Assembly: GCA_008360975.2 (NCBI GenBank)
Contig: CM039196.1
Location: 7,916,263-7,980,262 of the forward strand
Length of the DNA: 64,000 bases
Direction of reading: 5' to 3'
DNA from: Lichenostomus cassidix
Taxonomy: Eukaryota; Chordata; Aves; Passeriformes; Meliphagidae
Of the stretch, positions 35,382-47,400 are shown in pieces (the first letter of the stretch is position 1; every line of letters begins with the position of its first letter). The notes beneath the pieces are model-generated. The model was not told where the DNA came from. It did not search any database and was given only the letters and a program-made list of their open reading frames with translations. Position numbers and translations under genes: made by a program.

Positions 35382-37017
35382 CCCGCTTCCCCAGCTCAAA
35401 AAGACACGAAAGAACTAAAGAAAATTCCTTTAATGAAATTTCCTTTAATTCCTATTCACACCATTCCACCTTTATCAAAAATACTATCAAGGTCTTTGTG
35501 TCCCCAAACAGACCAACCCCCTCGTTGCCAGAACAGACACTGGGAAGGTACTGCTGAGGCTCAGATACCGAACAGGCTCACCTCAGGGACGAGGGCAAAG
35601 CACCCTTATCACATGCCAACTGCAGGGCCCACAGCACAGCTGACACGTCTCCCTGTCCCGCAGGCCTCAGCATCCTCCTGTCCCCGCCAGGTCTCCAGCG
35701 CACCCCAGCACCCCATCCCTGGCCTGTTGTTGGTTCTGTCACTGCTGCCCTCTCGTCTGACGTGGTCTGGGCTGTGTGAAAAATCACAGCCAGGTCACTG
35801 TGAGGGGTTGTTAAAGGGCCCTGGGGGAAAACGTGCTGTGGGGCAGGACTGTTCAGTAATCACCAGAGCCAGGGAAGGACAAATGTGCTCACAGCGAGAG
35901 CAGTGTCAGAGACAAAGGGGCTCTGAGGGCACAGCCCGGGTACGGCAGTGTTTAAATACAGCCTCGGGAGCCGCGGTTGGCACTGTCGGGTCAGTCAGGC
36001 CCTGCTGCTCCATTCAGGCCACTTGCAGCTCGGAGCTGCCAGGCGGCACATCAGGTCTGCTCCTCCCTGCAGTTCTGGCTCTCAGAACAGAGTAAATATC
36101 TACCCAGTTGGGGGATTTCCAGAGAAAAGTAACACCGTGTTGAAAAACAAAGGGAATTCTGGTTTGTGGAGTGACTTGGATAATAATACATCACAGCTCC
36201 AGTAATTTCTGGATTATAGTAGAGCTTCTAATTACAGGGCATAAACACTACACAAAGAAGAACTAACACTGTAACTTGCTGTAACTTTAAGATGTAGCAA
36301 TAACATCTTTGCTTTGGATCCCAAAAGTCACCTTCTGTGCTTCAGTCTCTTGCAAAATTCTTCTAACAAAGAGACTATTAAGCTCTATTCTGTAGAAAAA
36401 ACACCTGCATAAATTAATATATGTACTGTCCTTTATTGCATAGCTTTGGAAACTAAAGAAATAACCCACCCACCAAAAAAACCTCAGTAATAAGCGGCCG
36501 TGGACAAAGGACACAACTCCCATATAGTTCATTAGCTTTTGCCTCTGAAACTGCTCGTTGGATTGACCAATGTACCACATCACAGTCTTGTGTGAGTCCC
36601 AGGTAACACTGTAAAGAATGCAAAGTAATTTAAAAGAGCAGAAGAGTTTGATCTTCTTAGTGGCAAGGAAATAGGTAGAAAGGCTCCTATCTTGGGACTT
36701 AAATATTTGTAATGGTGGTATTTTGTCCTTACAACAGCAAAGAACTGAAACACTGCACTTGCTATTATAGGGTGATTTAGAAAGCACATTAGTGTTGCTG
36801 GGGAGTGCAAACATCATAAGATGCTCAGCTGACTGTGTCTCTTCCTCCAGTCCTGAAGCTGCAAGGCTTTTTCCTGCCCATGTGATACCACTCAATCAAA
36901 TGGTTAGGATTTTTTGTGCTAGCTTTGACCTGTTTTCTACAGCTATACCTACATTTAAGAAAAATCTCTGACTTAAATGCCAGGCCAGCATTGAAACAAG
37001 CCCAAGTACTAAATTCA

Positions 37018-37056
37018 GTCACACACACACACGTGTCTACACACATATACACACAG
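37018..37056. repeat. CA-type microsatellite
   Basis: Two CA blocks interrupted by GTGTCTA and TATA. Short and imperfect. Confidence 0.8.
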
Positions 37057-39582
37057 TGTGCTTTTCTCAGGACTAAAAACTCATTTCCTAGCTCTGGAAG
37101 TACAAAGGTTTACTCACAGAAAAGCCAAAGATCCCCCATTGATAGTCAAATGCCATATTTTTATGTCATTCTAAGAAGCCTCACATTTGCTTCTGTTATT
37201 ATAACTAGGGCAAAACCAGATGTCTGTGGTTGCCATTTTAGCCGTGGAAAATCAATCATATGGGGCTTTAGCTGGCACCTGTCTATCTTTCTGGGAGGTC
37301 GCTCAGTCTCAGTGCATTTAGTGCCGTTTACATGGTGCTCCCTACAATGCTTTTCAGCCCCACTTTAGAAACATAATTGGGTTAGAACGGTTGCCAACAA
37401 AGAGCCCATCAATGCCAAACACCCACGGCAATTAACAGCCACCTCATTGCGACAGGGCCCTCTATTGTTTCTGGTAGATTGCTGTAAGCTCCAGGTAAAA
37501 TTGCCTCAGAAATTATGTGGCTTCACATCGGTCGTGGGAACATCAGCTTTTTGGATAGGAATTTCATTAGATTCTTGTTTATGCACACAAGCAAAGTAAT
37601 TCAACAGTGCTGTAAAAGGTCAGAATGTGAAATGGAACTTCAAAACTTTCAATCACTTTACCCCCCAGTCCTTGTACCAAATTGATTTTCAAGGATTTTG
37701 GAAGCTCCTACCATTTCCACTCAGGTGCAGCTGCGGGTATAACCTGGCCCTCCTTGAAAAAAATGATTGAGCAGTGCCAAATGCTTTTAGCTTGCAGGAG
37801 TGAAAAATCTGTGGCACAAGAAAATTTCAGAGGGTGTATGCTGACCCAAAGCAACAGATTATAGAAAAAGGATATAGTTTTTATGTTGGCCTTTGTTAAA
37901 GATGCCTTAAACTTTCTGTTTGCTTTGCATGACTAGAGCTGTTGCTGACAACTAAGGCAGAGCTGGCAACTCCTGGGTGATTTACACCCCAAAAAGCTCT
38001 GGTGCATCTTTTGGTGTAGACAGTACTTGATTTATGGAGAACACTGCAGCAACACCTGGGTTCTTTCTCAGACCAGCACAAACCTTAGGCAAAACAGACA
38101 GGGACAGTTCTGAAGACATTAGTACCTGATAGAGAAACGAGTCCACCCAAGCTCTTCCATTGGCTTTTCTCTGCATCTGGTCCCTTCTCTGATATCAACA
38201 AGGATGAACTGTACTGAACTCAAGAGAGTAACTGTAGACAATCAGGTCTGTAAAGATTCTGTGGTTTTATGCTGTCTCCTTCTTTCACTCCACACTGAGG
38301 AACAGCTGGTTATAGAACTCACTTCAGATGAAACATTTGTCTCTGTCTTACAACAGAGCTCGTCCAACTGTGACCCCTAAGCCTCATACAAACAGTGAAC
38401 AGGAGTAACAATGATAAGATGCTGACACCCAGGGAGAAATCAAAGTGACAAAAAATGGCCTGCCAAAAATTTATAGAACTCCAGTTTCTTATCACTCAAC
38501 CTGAGTTGTTTGAGGACTAGATAACCAAAATAATTTATTCAGATTTTTGCATTCAGTAGATAAAAACATGGTGTAAGGATGAGCAGGGTAAGTAAATAAG
38601 CAGAAGCACATTTGGCCAAAAAAAATTAACATATACGTATATACATATTTAAATGGAAGATATTTTCATCTGGGGGAGAATAGTTGATGTTTTTTAATGG
38701 CTGCCTTCTTTTTCTAGTCTTTGAGGGAGAGAGGATTTCCTGGAAAGTTCTGCAGTCCTGGTGATCTGTGTCCATCCCTGTCACCATCTCTCAGCCACTC
38801 TCATGACTGATGCTGGTCCTTCAAGAGCAGGGGATCTCCCCTCAGAACCCCAAAGGAATTAATATGCCTTTCCATTCAGTCAACTGAGATTTTCCAGGTG
38901 CTTTCAGTGATGCTGGGAGACAACAACATTCACTGTAAGTGATCTGCCAGATTAACCTATGCATGTAGTAACACTGCTGAGGCAATCTGGATGTTTGCAT
39001 GAATTCTTTTTTTCCCTTAACATAATGACCTGCCTCTGGTATCTTTAATTAATTTTAATGGCTCCTGATCAACATTTGCAAAAATCAGGCTTAACTCTGC
39101 TTTTGTTTAGACAGTGTAAGTTGCAGCTGAGGAAGTTATTTAGAACTTGTAGGCATGGACTGGTATTGTGGTTTTGATGACTGGCTTCTATTTTAGAATA
39201 AGAATATAAAAATGCAACGTATGTTACATCAGTTCAGGCAGCTTTTAAAGTAATTTAGTTCTTCGTGGGATTTGAAAAATCTCTAGACATCTGTTTCAGT
39301 GGTAGGTAAATAATAATATAATTCTGAAAATTCCACTGAAAATCTATGCATCTTTTATATAACCTGCCATTTTCTGACCTCAATAAAAGTGTTATTCTGC
39401 CTAGAGATAATTTCCTCTAGGAACCTTTATCATAAATACCAAGAAATGAGCTCCAGATAGTATAATAATTTTCAGAGAGGTCAAACTGAATTCCTGATGC
39501 AAACAGTTAATGGAATCAGATAGTCTAGGTTAAGCTATTAATGTGCATGGTTAAACTATGCCTATTTTGGTAGGTCTAGATG

Positions 39583-39610
39583 TCTCCTAGACATTTAATT
39601 GTCTAGGAGA
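39583..39610. repeat. perfect 11-bp inverted repeat, 6-base loop
   Basis: TCTCCTAGACA at 39,583-39,593 and its exact reverse complement TGTCTAGGAGA at 39,600-39,610 flank TTTAAT. This is a compact cruciform or hairpin candidate. It is too short for a microRNA precursor and has no gene beside it. Confidence 0.85.
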
Positions 39611-42600
39611 AATATTCCCTGTCTCAACTCTTTTTCGACCAGGTGTCTTTGTATATTTAATAGGCCTCAATATCAGGCAAAGAGGCATCTGGAAAAGGCA
39701 TGTGCAGGCTTTACATCATCTCAACCCCAGTCAGAAGTCACAGATGCTGTAGCTTAGTTCATATTCAAATATTATTTTTTTACCACACATTAGACACTGA
39801 AGGAAATGCAGCAGAGAGAAAATAACCCTCTCAAAAAAGGGAGAGTGGATTAAAATTCACCATTCATGAGCCAAGTATCACCAAGGACCAGAGGCCTGCT
39901 GTGTGCATCAGTGGGGATTTGAGTTTGGTACTTTTAACAGTTCTCCATAATTTATTGTGGGGTGTCAAGTTAATAATAAGGTCACAATGGCAAATTTTAC
40001 CTTTCACTTTCAGCCACTTTGCTAGGACCATGCACTTTGCCAGGTGTTATTTTGTGCTGGTGTAAATTCAGGCATTTCAGACACATTGACAGGTGCTGCC
40101 TGGCTGTGTCACATGGTAAGCAGGGAGGCCTTTCACTCTTAGCAGATGTACCCCAGAATTTGGAGAGTTCAACCCTTTTCGATGCAAGATGGAGAAAGCT
40201 GTTTTATGGATGAAAAGCTTTAGTTTAAGCATTTCCACAGAAGCCACTGAACTTCAAAGATTTAGTAAATATTTGAGGCTGAGGCAGAGAAGAAAATGTT
40301 TACATCCTTTCACTTAAAAAATGGATTTTACTTTGTCTCGTTTAAATGCCTTTTACGGTTCACACTTTCAACAAAATTTCATGCAAGGGAAAGAAAACCA
40401 AGTCCTACTGTGCTACCATTGTAATCCCAAATGAACTAACTAGCTGCAGCCAAGGGAACAAGAAAAAGAAAACACATTTTTAATGTCAACATGTAAACAG
40501 ATGCCTTGTTGGAAGCAGTAATTATTGGGAAACGCTTTTGTGAAACACAGGAAACCTCTAAATTTGCTACTGAATAACTCAAAGTTCAGGGAAAGAAATT
40601 CAAGCTCAAAAGCAGTGAAGCACTTGAGGATGGTGAGAGTTCCTGCTGGCTTTTGCAGCTAAGATGAGATAGGGCTATGTTTTGTTTTAGTTAAGCTGGA
40701 AGATGAAGCCCCTGCTCAGTGCATATCCTGGCTCATGCAGCTCCACCAGAAATGCTGGCCAGTGTTTCTGTCTTCACTGCAGAGGAAAGACTATCCAGAG
40801 GCACTCTGCCTTGCCTTTCAGCTCCAGGTTGAATTTTAAGGGCTTTTCTCCCCGGACTCTGTGGGGGTCAGTGGCAAGGGCTAATTTGGCAGCCAGCTGT
40901 GTATGCAGGCAGCAGAGGGAACTCTGCTGGGATCTAAGGGGATGTGGCACAGGGGCAAGATTTGCTTGCTAGGAAATGTTTGCTTCCAGTCACAGGAAGG
41001 AGAGCTGGATACACAGGTATGAAATCAGAAAAGAAAAGCCTCCAGGAAGTGCATTAAATATTTAAGAAGGATGCTACCGTTAATAGCATTAAATACATAC
41101 TGAGGTTAAGAAAGCTGAGAAGCCAAGCTTTGTCTAAGATTCTTATGCAGTGCCCCTCACCTGTGCAGAGGCAGGGAGCACTGGCAATTCTAGAAAAAGG
41201 CAGAAAACCCCAGAGTTTGCATTGGCAGAGACAGGAGGTACTTATTTTATGATTCATGACATTACTTCAGAGTTGTGCTGACTTCAGCTGTTATAGTAAC
41301 AGCACTCATCAGTAAGTGAAGCCTCTTGGGGAATGTGGGCTGGCTGTAATGTTCATCTCCCAGAAGGGGAAGCAAGTAGCAGTTGCACAAATATCCCCTA
41401 TGAAATGCCAAGGGCACTGGAAACCTCTACAGAACATCAAAAAGTTTTCTGTAACAGAGCCGTACAACTATGAAATGACAGAAAAGCTCCCTGGAATTGC
41501 TTGAATGAAGATTTAACAAGTTTTCTGCAGCATTTTAGCATGATCTCTTTTGAATTTCATTTCATATATTCTTTTTTCTGAGAGAAAATGTCACTGAAGA
41601 GGCAGAAGGCTGTTTCCATCTCTCACCATCATTTCCAGTAGTCAGTGTTCATTTACATGAATAGGGAAGAGCAAGAAAGTGTAAGGAAGTGACAAGCAGC
41701 TGATGCAGCAGAAGTGTCCCATGCTCCCAGTCTCCCAGTGCTGCCCAGTTCAGGGCGTATAAGGAGAGCACAGCCTAGGAACCAAATTCTCCCATGAATA
41801 ATATTGCTACCACCCATTCTGATTTTATTTTTCTCCTTCAAAATATCAAAAAAAGCTTACAAATAATCATCCAAAATTTAGCTGCCCCTCAAAGTGCCCT
41901 CAGGGCTAATGGAAACAAAGTTCTGTAGCAGTTTGCTATGCGGACTGCAACTGATGAGAGCCTAAAGATCAACAGGGCTGCAACCTACCTCAATTCAATG
42001 ATTTCAAATTCCTTATTAGAAGACAGATGTGGAAAACCACTACTTACACAAGTTCATGCCTCAGGTGTTCATGCCACCACATAATGTTTCAAACTTCAGC
42101 TCCAGGTGTGAAAACAGTGGAATTTCATCTGCTGAAGTGTGCTTCTCTGTCTCCAAACTGATGGTTCTTCATTTGCTGAGGACAGTCAGTGTCTGGCTGT
42201 GCCTACAAGTCATGTCTTTGACTTTGGGGCTTGGGGCACACCAGCCCTCTTTTAGGAATTGAACTCTGCTGAAAAAGAATTTACTGCAAGGCTTTGGTTT
42301 CTTTATACATTCTTTATACATGAATTAAGCAGCAGGATGGTCAGTTCATTCCCACAGAAAAAAACCCTTAAAGCCTTTTCCAACCCATTTAACTCTAGCT
42401 GCTCTTTCAAGAAGCCTGTGCTTGGCTTGACAGATGTTTCTTCACTTACCTCCATGTTGGCACAGGATCAGAGGTGGAAATCACCATCATCCATGCAAGA
42501 GTCCCAGTGTGATCCCTGCTTCCTGGAACAGGTTAGCAGCAAACACCAAGACAGCTATCCTGGCTCCATGGACACGTTACTATGGCACTTTCTGAGCTGC

Positions 42601-43269
42601 CACTCTACCTGCCCCAAACGTGAGTTTGTTGTTTCTCCTGCAATATCAGAAGTGGGTGAATGTTTTGGAATAACATTACAGATCAAGAAGGGGGTTGTTC
42701 TGCTTTGATAGAACTTAATCTTCTTCCCCAGGTGAAAAATGCAGGCTGGCAGTATCTTCCACTCACCATTTCTAAGCTAACTGCTTGGCACTTTCACTTT
42801 CACTCTGGTAGATCCAGAACAGTTTTTCTGCAGTAAGAAAAAGCAGTTCAATGCCAGGACAAACAAGACTTTACATGCGGCCTGATGGAGAACTGGCTGA
42901 CATCCAGCACTGAATGACAGCATGTTAGAAACTGCCCTTCGTGAAATTCTCTTCTGCTCTCCCTGCCCTTCCCTAGCCCAGCACCAGGAGCTGTGGGACC
43001 TCCTGGCCAGGGTTTGCTGCCCTGTGGCTCTGAAATCAGACTGAATGCACACTGCCCGCAAACCAAGGTGGGGGAAAACAAGCAAGTTGCTACTGTGATG
43101 GTCACCGATTGCACGATTATGTATGCATGGTATCGTTGGGATAATCAGTTTTGCCATGAAGGCAGCACAGAACACGACCCGAGCTGCTTGTCGCACCCTC
43201 AGCCAGAGGCGGGTCTCACCTCGGGAGTCTGGAGCAGAGACAGCCACAGAGAGCGGCACGGGGTGAACC

Positions 43270-43850
43270 CTAGCCCCGCGCTAGAGCACCCTGGGCACCC
43301 TGTCTGCGGCCAGGCCGGGCTGTGCCGTGCCACCCCGGGGCCGGGGGTAACCGACCCAGGTCCGTGCCGGGCCGTGCGGCGCTGCGGGCCGCCGCCGCCA
43401 GGGGCCGCCGGCGGTGCTGGCCGCGCTCGGAGCGCCGGCGCTGCAGCGGGGCCGCCCGTGTTCGCCTCGCCGCGGGGAGCTCCCCCTGGGGCCGCTCGGC
43501 AGCGCGGACAGAGGGGATGCGCGGCGGGGCGGCACGGGCACAGCTCCGCCGCCGGGGCCAGCGTCCCCTCCGGGCCAGCGGCGGCAGCGGCCGCCCACAC
43601 CTGGCGGCGGCCCTGGGACCGGGATCGGGCCGGAGCGGAGGTACGCACCGCGCCGGGTGCGGGAGTGGGGCTGGCGGGCCCCCTGAGCCCACGCCGCAGC
43701 GGGAGGGCAGGGCCGGGCCGCCGGAGCCGCTCCGTCCCGGTTGTCCCCGGGGACACTGCCCGTACCCGCTCCGGCCGCGCCGGATGGGGCCATGGAGCGG
43801 TGGCCGCAAGGACGTCACGGCTGCGGGGTTGCCTCAGGTGATCCGCACTC
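43270..43850 (+). promoter_or_regulatory. CpG island, likely YDJC promoter and 5' UTR
   Basis: A 580-base CpG-dense island ending about 430 bases before the YDJC start codon. Possible 5' splice donors are GGAG followed by GTACGC at 43,641 and CCCCCG followed by GTAAGC at 44,179. Either could join the acceptor TTTTGCCAG ending at 44,259, just before the coding start. Open frames on both strands are Pro/Ala/Gly/Arg-rich and match no family. On the minus strand none is the missing SDF2L1 first exon. Confidence 0.7.
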
Positions 43851-44274
43851 GCGCCATTTCACTGGGCACCGCGGGCGAGGGTGTGTCTGGGAATGGAATT
43901 TGACCCCCTGACACACCCTCGATCGATTAAATCATCCCACCAAGTCCCTGACCTTTCGCACGCTCCTCATCCCCAGAGGCACGAAGCGAAGCGCACGCAA
44001 GGGTTTGTCCCCACAGGGGAGGGCAGGGCTGGTGCTCTCGGGCAGGAGCGAGCAGGGATGGTGTGAGCCCGGCGGCCACACACAAATCCGGTCAGTGTGC
44101 GAGCTGCGAGACAGCGGCGGGCTGAGGTGGAGCAGGAGGAGTTAGTCAGGGGCTGAGTCACGATTGGGTTCGCCCCCGGTAAGCCTGTCTTTTCCTGTTT
44201 GCCTCTGATCTACAGTCTGAAGAGTGTTCCAATTTAACCTCCTTTACTTTTTTTGCCAGGGATGACATCTAAGG

Positions 44275-44432
44275 ATGCTCCAGGTGAAGCTAATAGTAAC
44301 TGGAGATGACTTTGGCTATTGTCCTCGGAGAAACCAAGGAATCGTGGACTGTTTCCTGGCTGGTGCGATATCTAACGTGTCCCTTCTAGTCAACGGAAGT
44401 GCTGCAGCAGATGCAGCCAAGCTGGCAAGGAG
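44275..44432 (+). CDS. YDJC: YDJC coding exon 1
   Basis: Starts [20 protein letters not shown] and ends with AAKLARR, the last Arg codon being split (AG|A). Donor AGG followed by GTAAGC. The exon itself probably begins at 44,260 after an acceptor, so the true first exon is non-coding. An out-of-frame ATG at 44,262 opens a 15-codon frame that ends inside this exon. Confidence 0.93.
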
Positions 44433-47400
44433 GTAAGCTACTTTCTTTAGCTCCTTTGTGGACAGCCTCCACAGAAAACCAAGCCTGGAAAATTTAGTAT
44501 TTTGCAGCCCAAGAATAAACACTGTATCATAGCTCAGGCTGGTATGAGAAAACTGGATTTAGACACATTTACTAAGACTCTTCATAGTAAAACCAGTGGT
44601 CTGCCAACCATAATGGTCTCAACCATACCCATAATGATCTCTCTCTAGTGTTAGCCCCTGCACCTTTTTTCCCCCTCAGGATAGAAGCCAATTCCACTAT
44701 TTGACTAATAGAATTTAGGTTTGTTAGACTTTCTCTTCCCACACTTCTAAAAGATGCATCATCAAAATGAAAGTACATATTATATACTCAGGCCAATCTG
44801 CTACCCCTAAAACTATTAGAGCATAAAAGCACAAATCTTTAAATCACATTTAATTTGATCCATTTCATCCAGGCTGAACACAAGGTCAGCCAGGCTCATT
44901 GCAGAATCAGGGAAAGGTGTGATTCTGCAAGGGCTTATTTATAAATCTGGGCAGTGGAAAACTTGATTTTTTTTCCCCACCCCATAAACCTTTTTATAAA
45001 AACACATCAATATTTCTATTAATTCTAAACTTGATAAATACATCTGTAAAAAATGCATATATAAAGAAAGGGACAATACCTTGTATATACCACCTTTACT
45101 TCTTCACCAACTTCATAGGCTGCTGGCAGTTAGCTCTGCAGCAGATCAAATACTGTGTGGCAGTCTCATGGACTAGTCCAGCAAATCCTTTAGTAGGAAG
45201 CATTATTTGTATTTAGGCAGTAAAACCCAGCTAATGCTGCAGCTCCAGTGTGGGCAGGCACTTGGAAGCAGGAGTATGTCCTGAAAGAGAGAACATCAGG
45301 GTTGAGAAATAATATGGGAAAGCAGCAAAGGAAAGGACCTGTACTGGTACTGAATAAACTGAGACTTTATGCTTCAAATGCAGCTGATATAGGGGGAGGG
45401 TTTCATGAGAGTCCTGCTGTTCTTGTTCTCCTCGAGCCCCTCCTCTCGATTCGCTGCGGTTTTAGGGGCACTTGGAAATTGCTTGTAGCTTCTTTGGTGT
45501 AAGGTAGTGGAGGAAAGCCAGGGTGTGGTGTTAGCAGCAAACTGGTTGATTAAAAAGGCTTGAGAATTCACACAAACATGGGGAGAGGAGCTGCCTGGGA
45601 ATGCGAAGGGGAGGAGCACAACACCACTGAGATTCCTAAAGTCCTATTAGTAAGTGAAACACAAAACACAGAGATAAAGCCAGCACATCTCTCAGACACA
45701 GAGGCTCTGTGAAACCCTTTAAACCCCAGTGGTCTGGTAATGTTGTCGGCTATTTTAGCCATGGTATTTAGCAGGCTTTTAAAATAGAATCCACCTGGCC
45801 TCATTTCTATAGCCAGGAAGTAGGCCATGTAATCAGGGGTTTAAAAAGCATCTTTGAATCCAGGTCATGACACTTGCGCTGGCAGCTGATATGGGTGTGA
45901 AAAGCCAGGTTGGAGGGCAGGGGACAGCAGAAGCTGCAGCCTGCTGCTATAATTTGACTTTTTTTTTTTGGGGGGGTAGAGGAAATTTAATTTTGAATAG
46001 TCAATGTGAATGAAATGGATTTAAAGCTATTTCTGAGCATATAAGCAGGGTGACTTTGGGAACATCTGCCAGCACTGAAGATCAACCACCCTTGCTCTAC
46101 AGTTCCTCATTTGTTTAACCCTCTGCAGGTGTATTCAGCCCTACCCATACATGGGAGGAGCATTAGCAGGTGTGGGGAAGAGGGTTCCTCATGTTCTAAT
46201 GCAAGCCCAGCTACAGCTGCTGCTAATTGGCACCTGGGTGTGTAAACAAACTCCTGTGTCACCCCTGAGATATTTGTTCTGTTACAAAGGCTGATGCAAA
46301 CTCTTTCTACACAGATGTCAAATAGGTCAGATTTACCAGAAATGTCATTGAATCCTCCTGATCTTGCGGTGCAAAAATGGGAAAGTATCGCTTACTTGAC
46401 TGCCTTGCCAATAGTATTCCCTCTTCCTCCTGCTTGGAGTCTCCATCTCCCATCCCACTGTAAATATTGAGGCTTTTTGTTTTATGGGATGAAAGTCTGC
46501 CTGGGTTTTTTTCCCCCTTCCCTTTTTTACCTCCCCCTATTCAGCATTTACCAGCGGTGTAAGCAGGAAGAGTGGATCTATCCCCACCTGGGAGAAGAGG
46601 CTTGAAGCAAGTAGCTTGTTCATTCCTAGGGCACATTCCAGTGCTGTGGAATTTGGTGTTTTACACAGATGGTGCCAGGATTGTCAGAGTGATGGACTGC
46701 TTCTGTGGCTTCTTGATAAACTGTCTATGACACGGATGCTTGTCAGTGCAAGTCTTAAGCTCTCACTCCTCACCTGGTTTTCAGTTAATTGGACACAGGC
46801 AAAGCTAATTAATAACTAGACAACTTTTCCTTCCTAAGCACCTCATGCTGCCCTAAAATGTTAGGACTCAGCATCCTTCAGAAAGGAACACAGTTCCTCT
46901 GAAATTTCTGTCTTCCTTTCATTTTCACAATAATTCTGTGGGTTTCTGGGTATACCATCTGTTGCCTTGAGTTTTGATTAGAAGCCTTGGCAGACATGTG
47001 ATGATAGTCAGCAGATCTTTGTATCAGCTCTAACACAAGCCAACTTCAGAAGAGTGGAACCAAGCAGTAAATAATACACCTCCCTTAACATTCAGCCTCA
47101 GGATCTTGGGCTTTCCTCTTTCACTGCCACAACTCGGCTGAAGGAAGGGGCACACTGCACTCACTTCTGGCAACAAAGAATTTTCAACAGAGGCCTGATC
47201 CATCACCAAATGACAAACCTATTGATAGCATCTGCCAGAGCAGAACATAACCAGAGCAGCAGGTGGGAGAACAGACTGCCATTGTGGGTTGAGGGTTTTT
47301 TCAGTAACTCAAAACTTTTCTCTTTATGGGGCCTTGACTGACTGTGATTTCCTGCTTATCCAAAAAATATAATCTCAATTTTCTACTCAACAGGCCCTAC

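Larger units (their letters stand above)
35343..43260. other. intergenic or SDF2L1 intron 1; no gene recognised
   Basis: Eight kilobases of mostly AT-rich DNA. I looked on the minus strand for the SDF2L1 first exon (CGSVLKLLN...RLHSHD type) and for a CCDC116-like frame, which lies here in human, and found neither. A GC-richer stretch at about 35,520-36,070 has no convincing exon. Simple repeats include a 14-base sequence repeated at 35,349 and 35,368, CA repeats at 37,018-37,056 and a perfect inverted repeat at 39,583-39,610. Confidence 0.6.

Noticed and set aside
43199..43841. Large frames on both strands at 43.2-43.8 kb, considered as the missing SDF2L1 first exon or a YDJC N-terminal extension
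   Set aside because: None contains a signal peptide followed by the CGSVLKLLN/RLHSHD block, and none joins the YDJC start in frame by a plausible splice.
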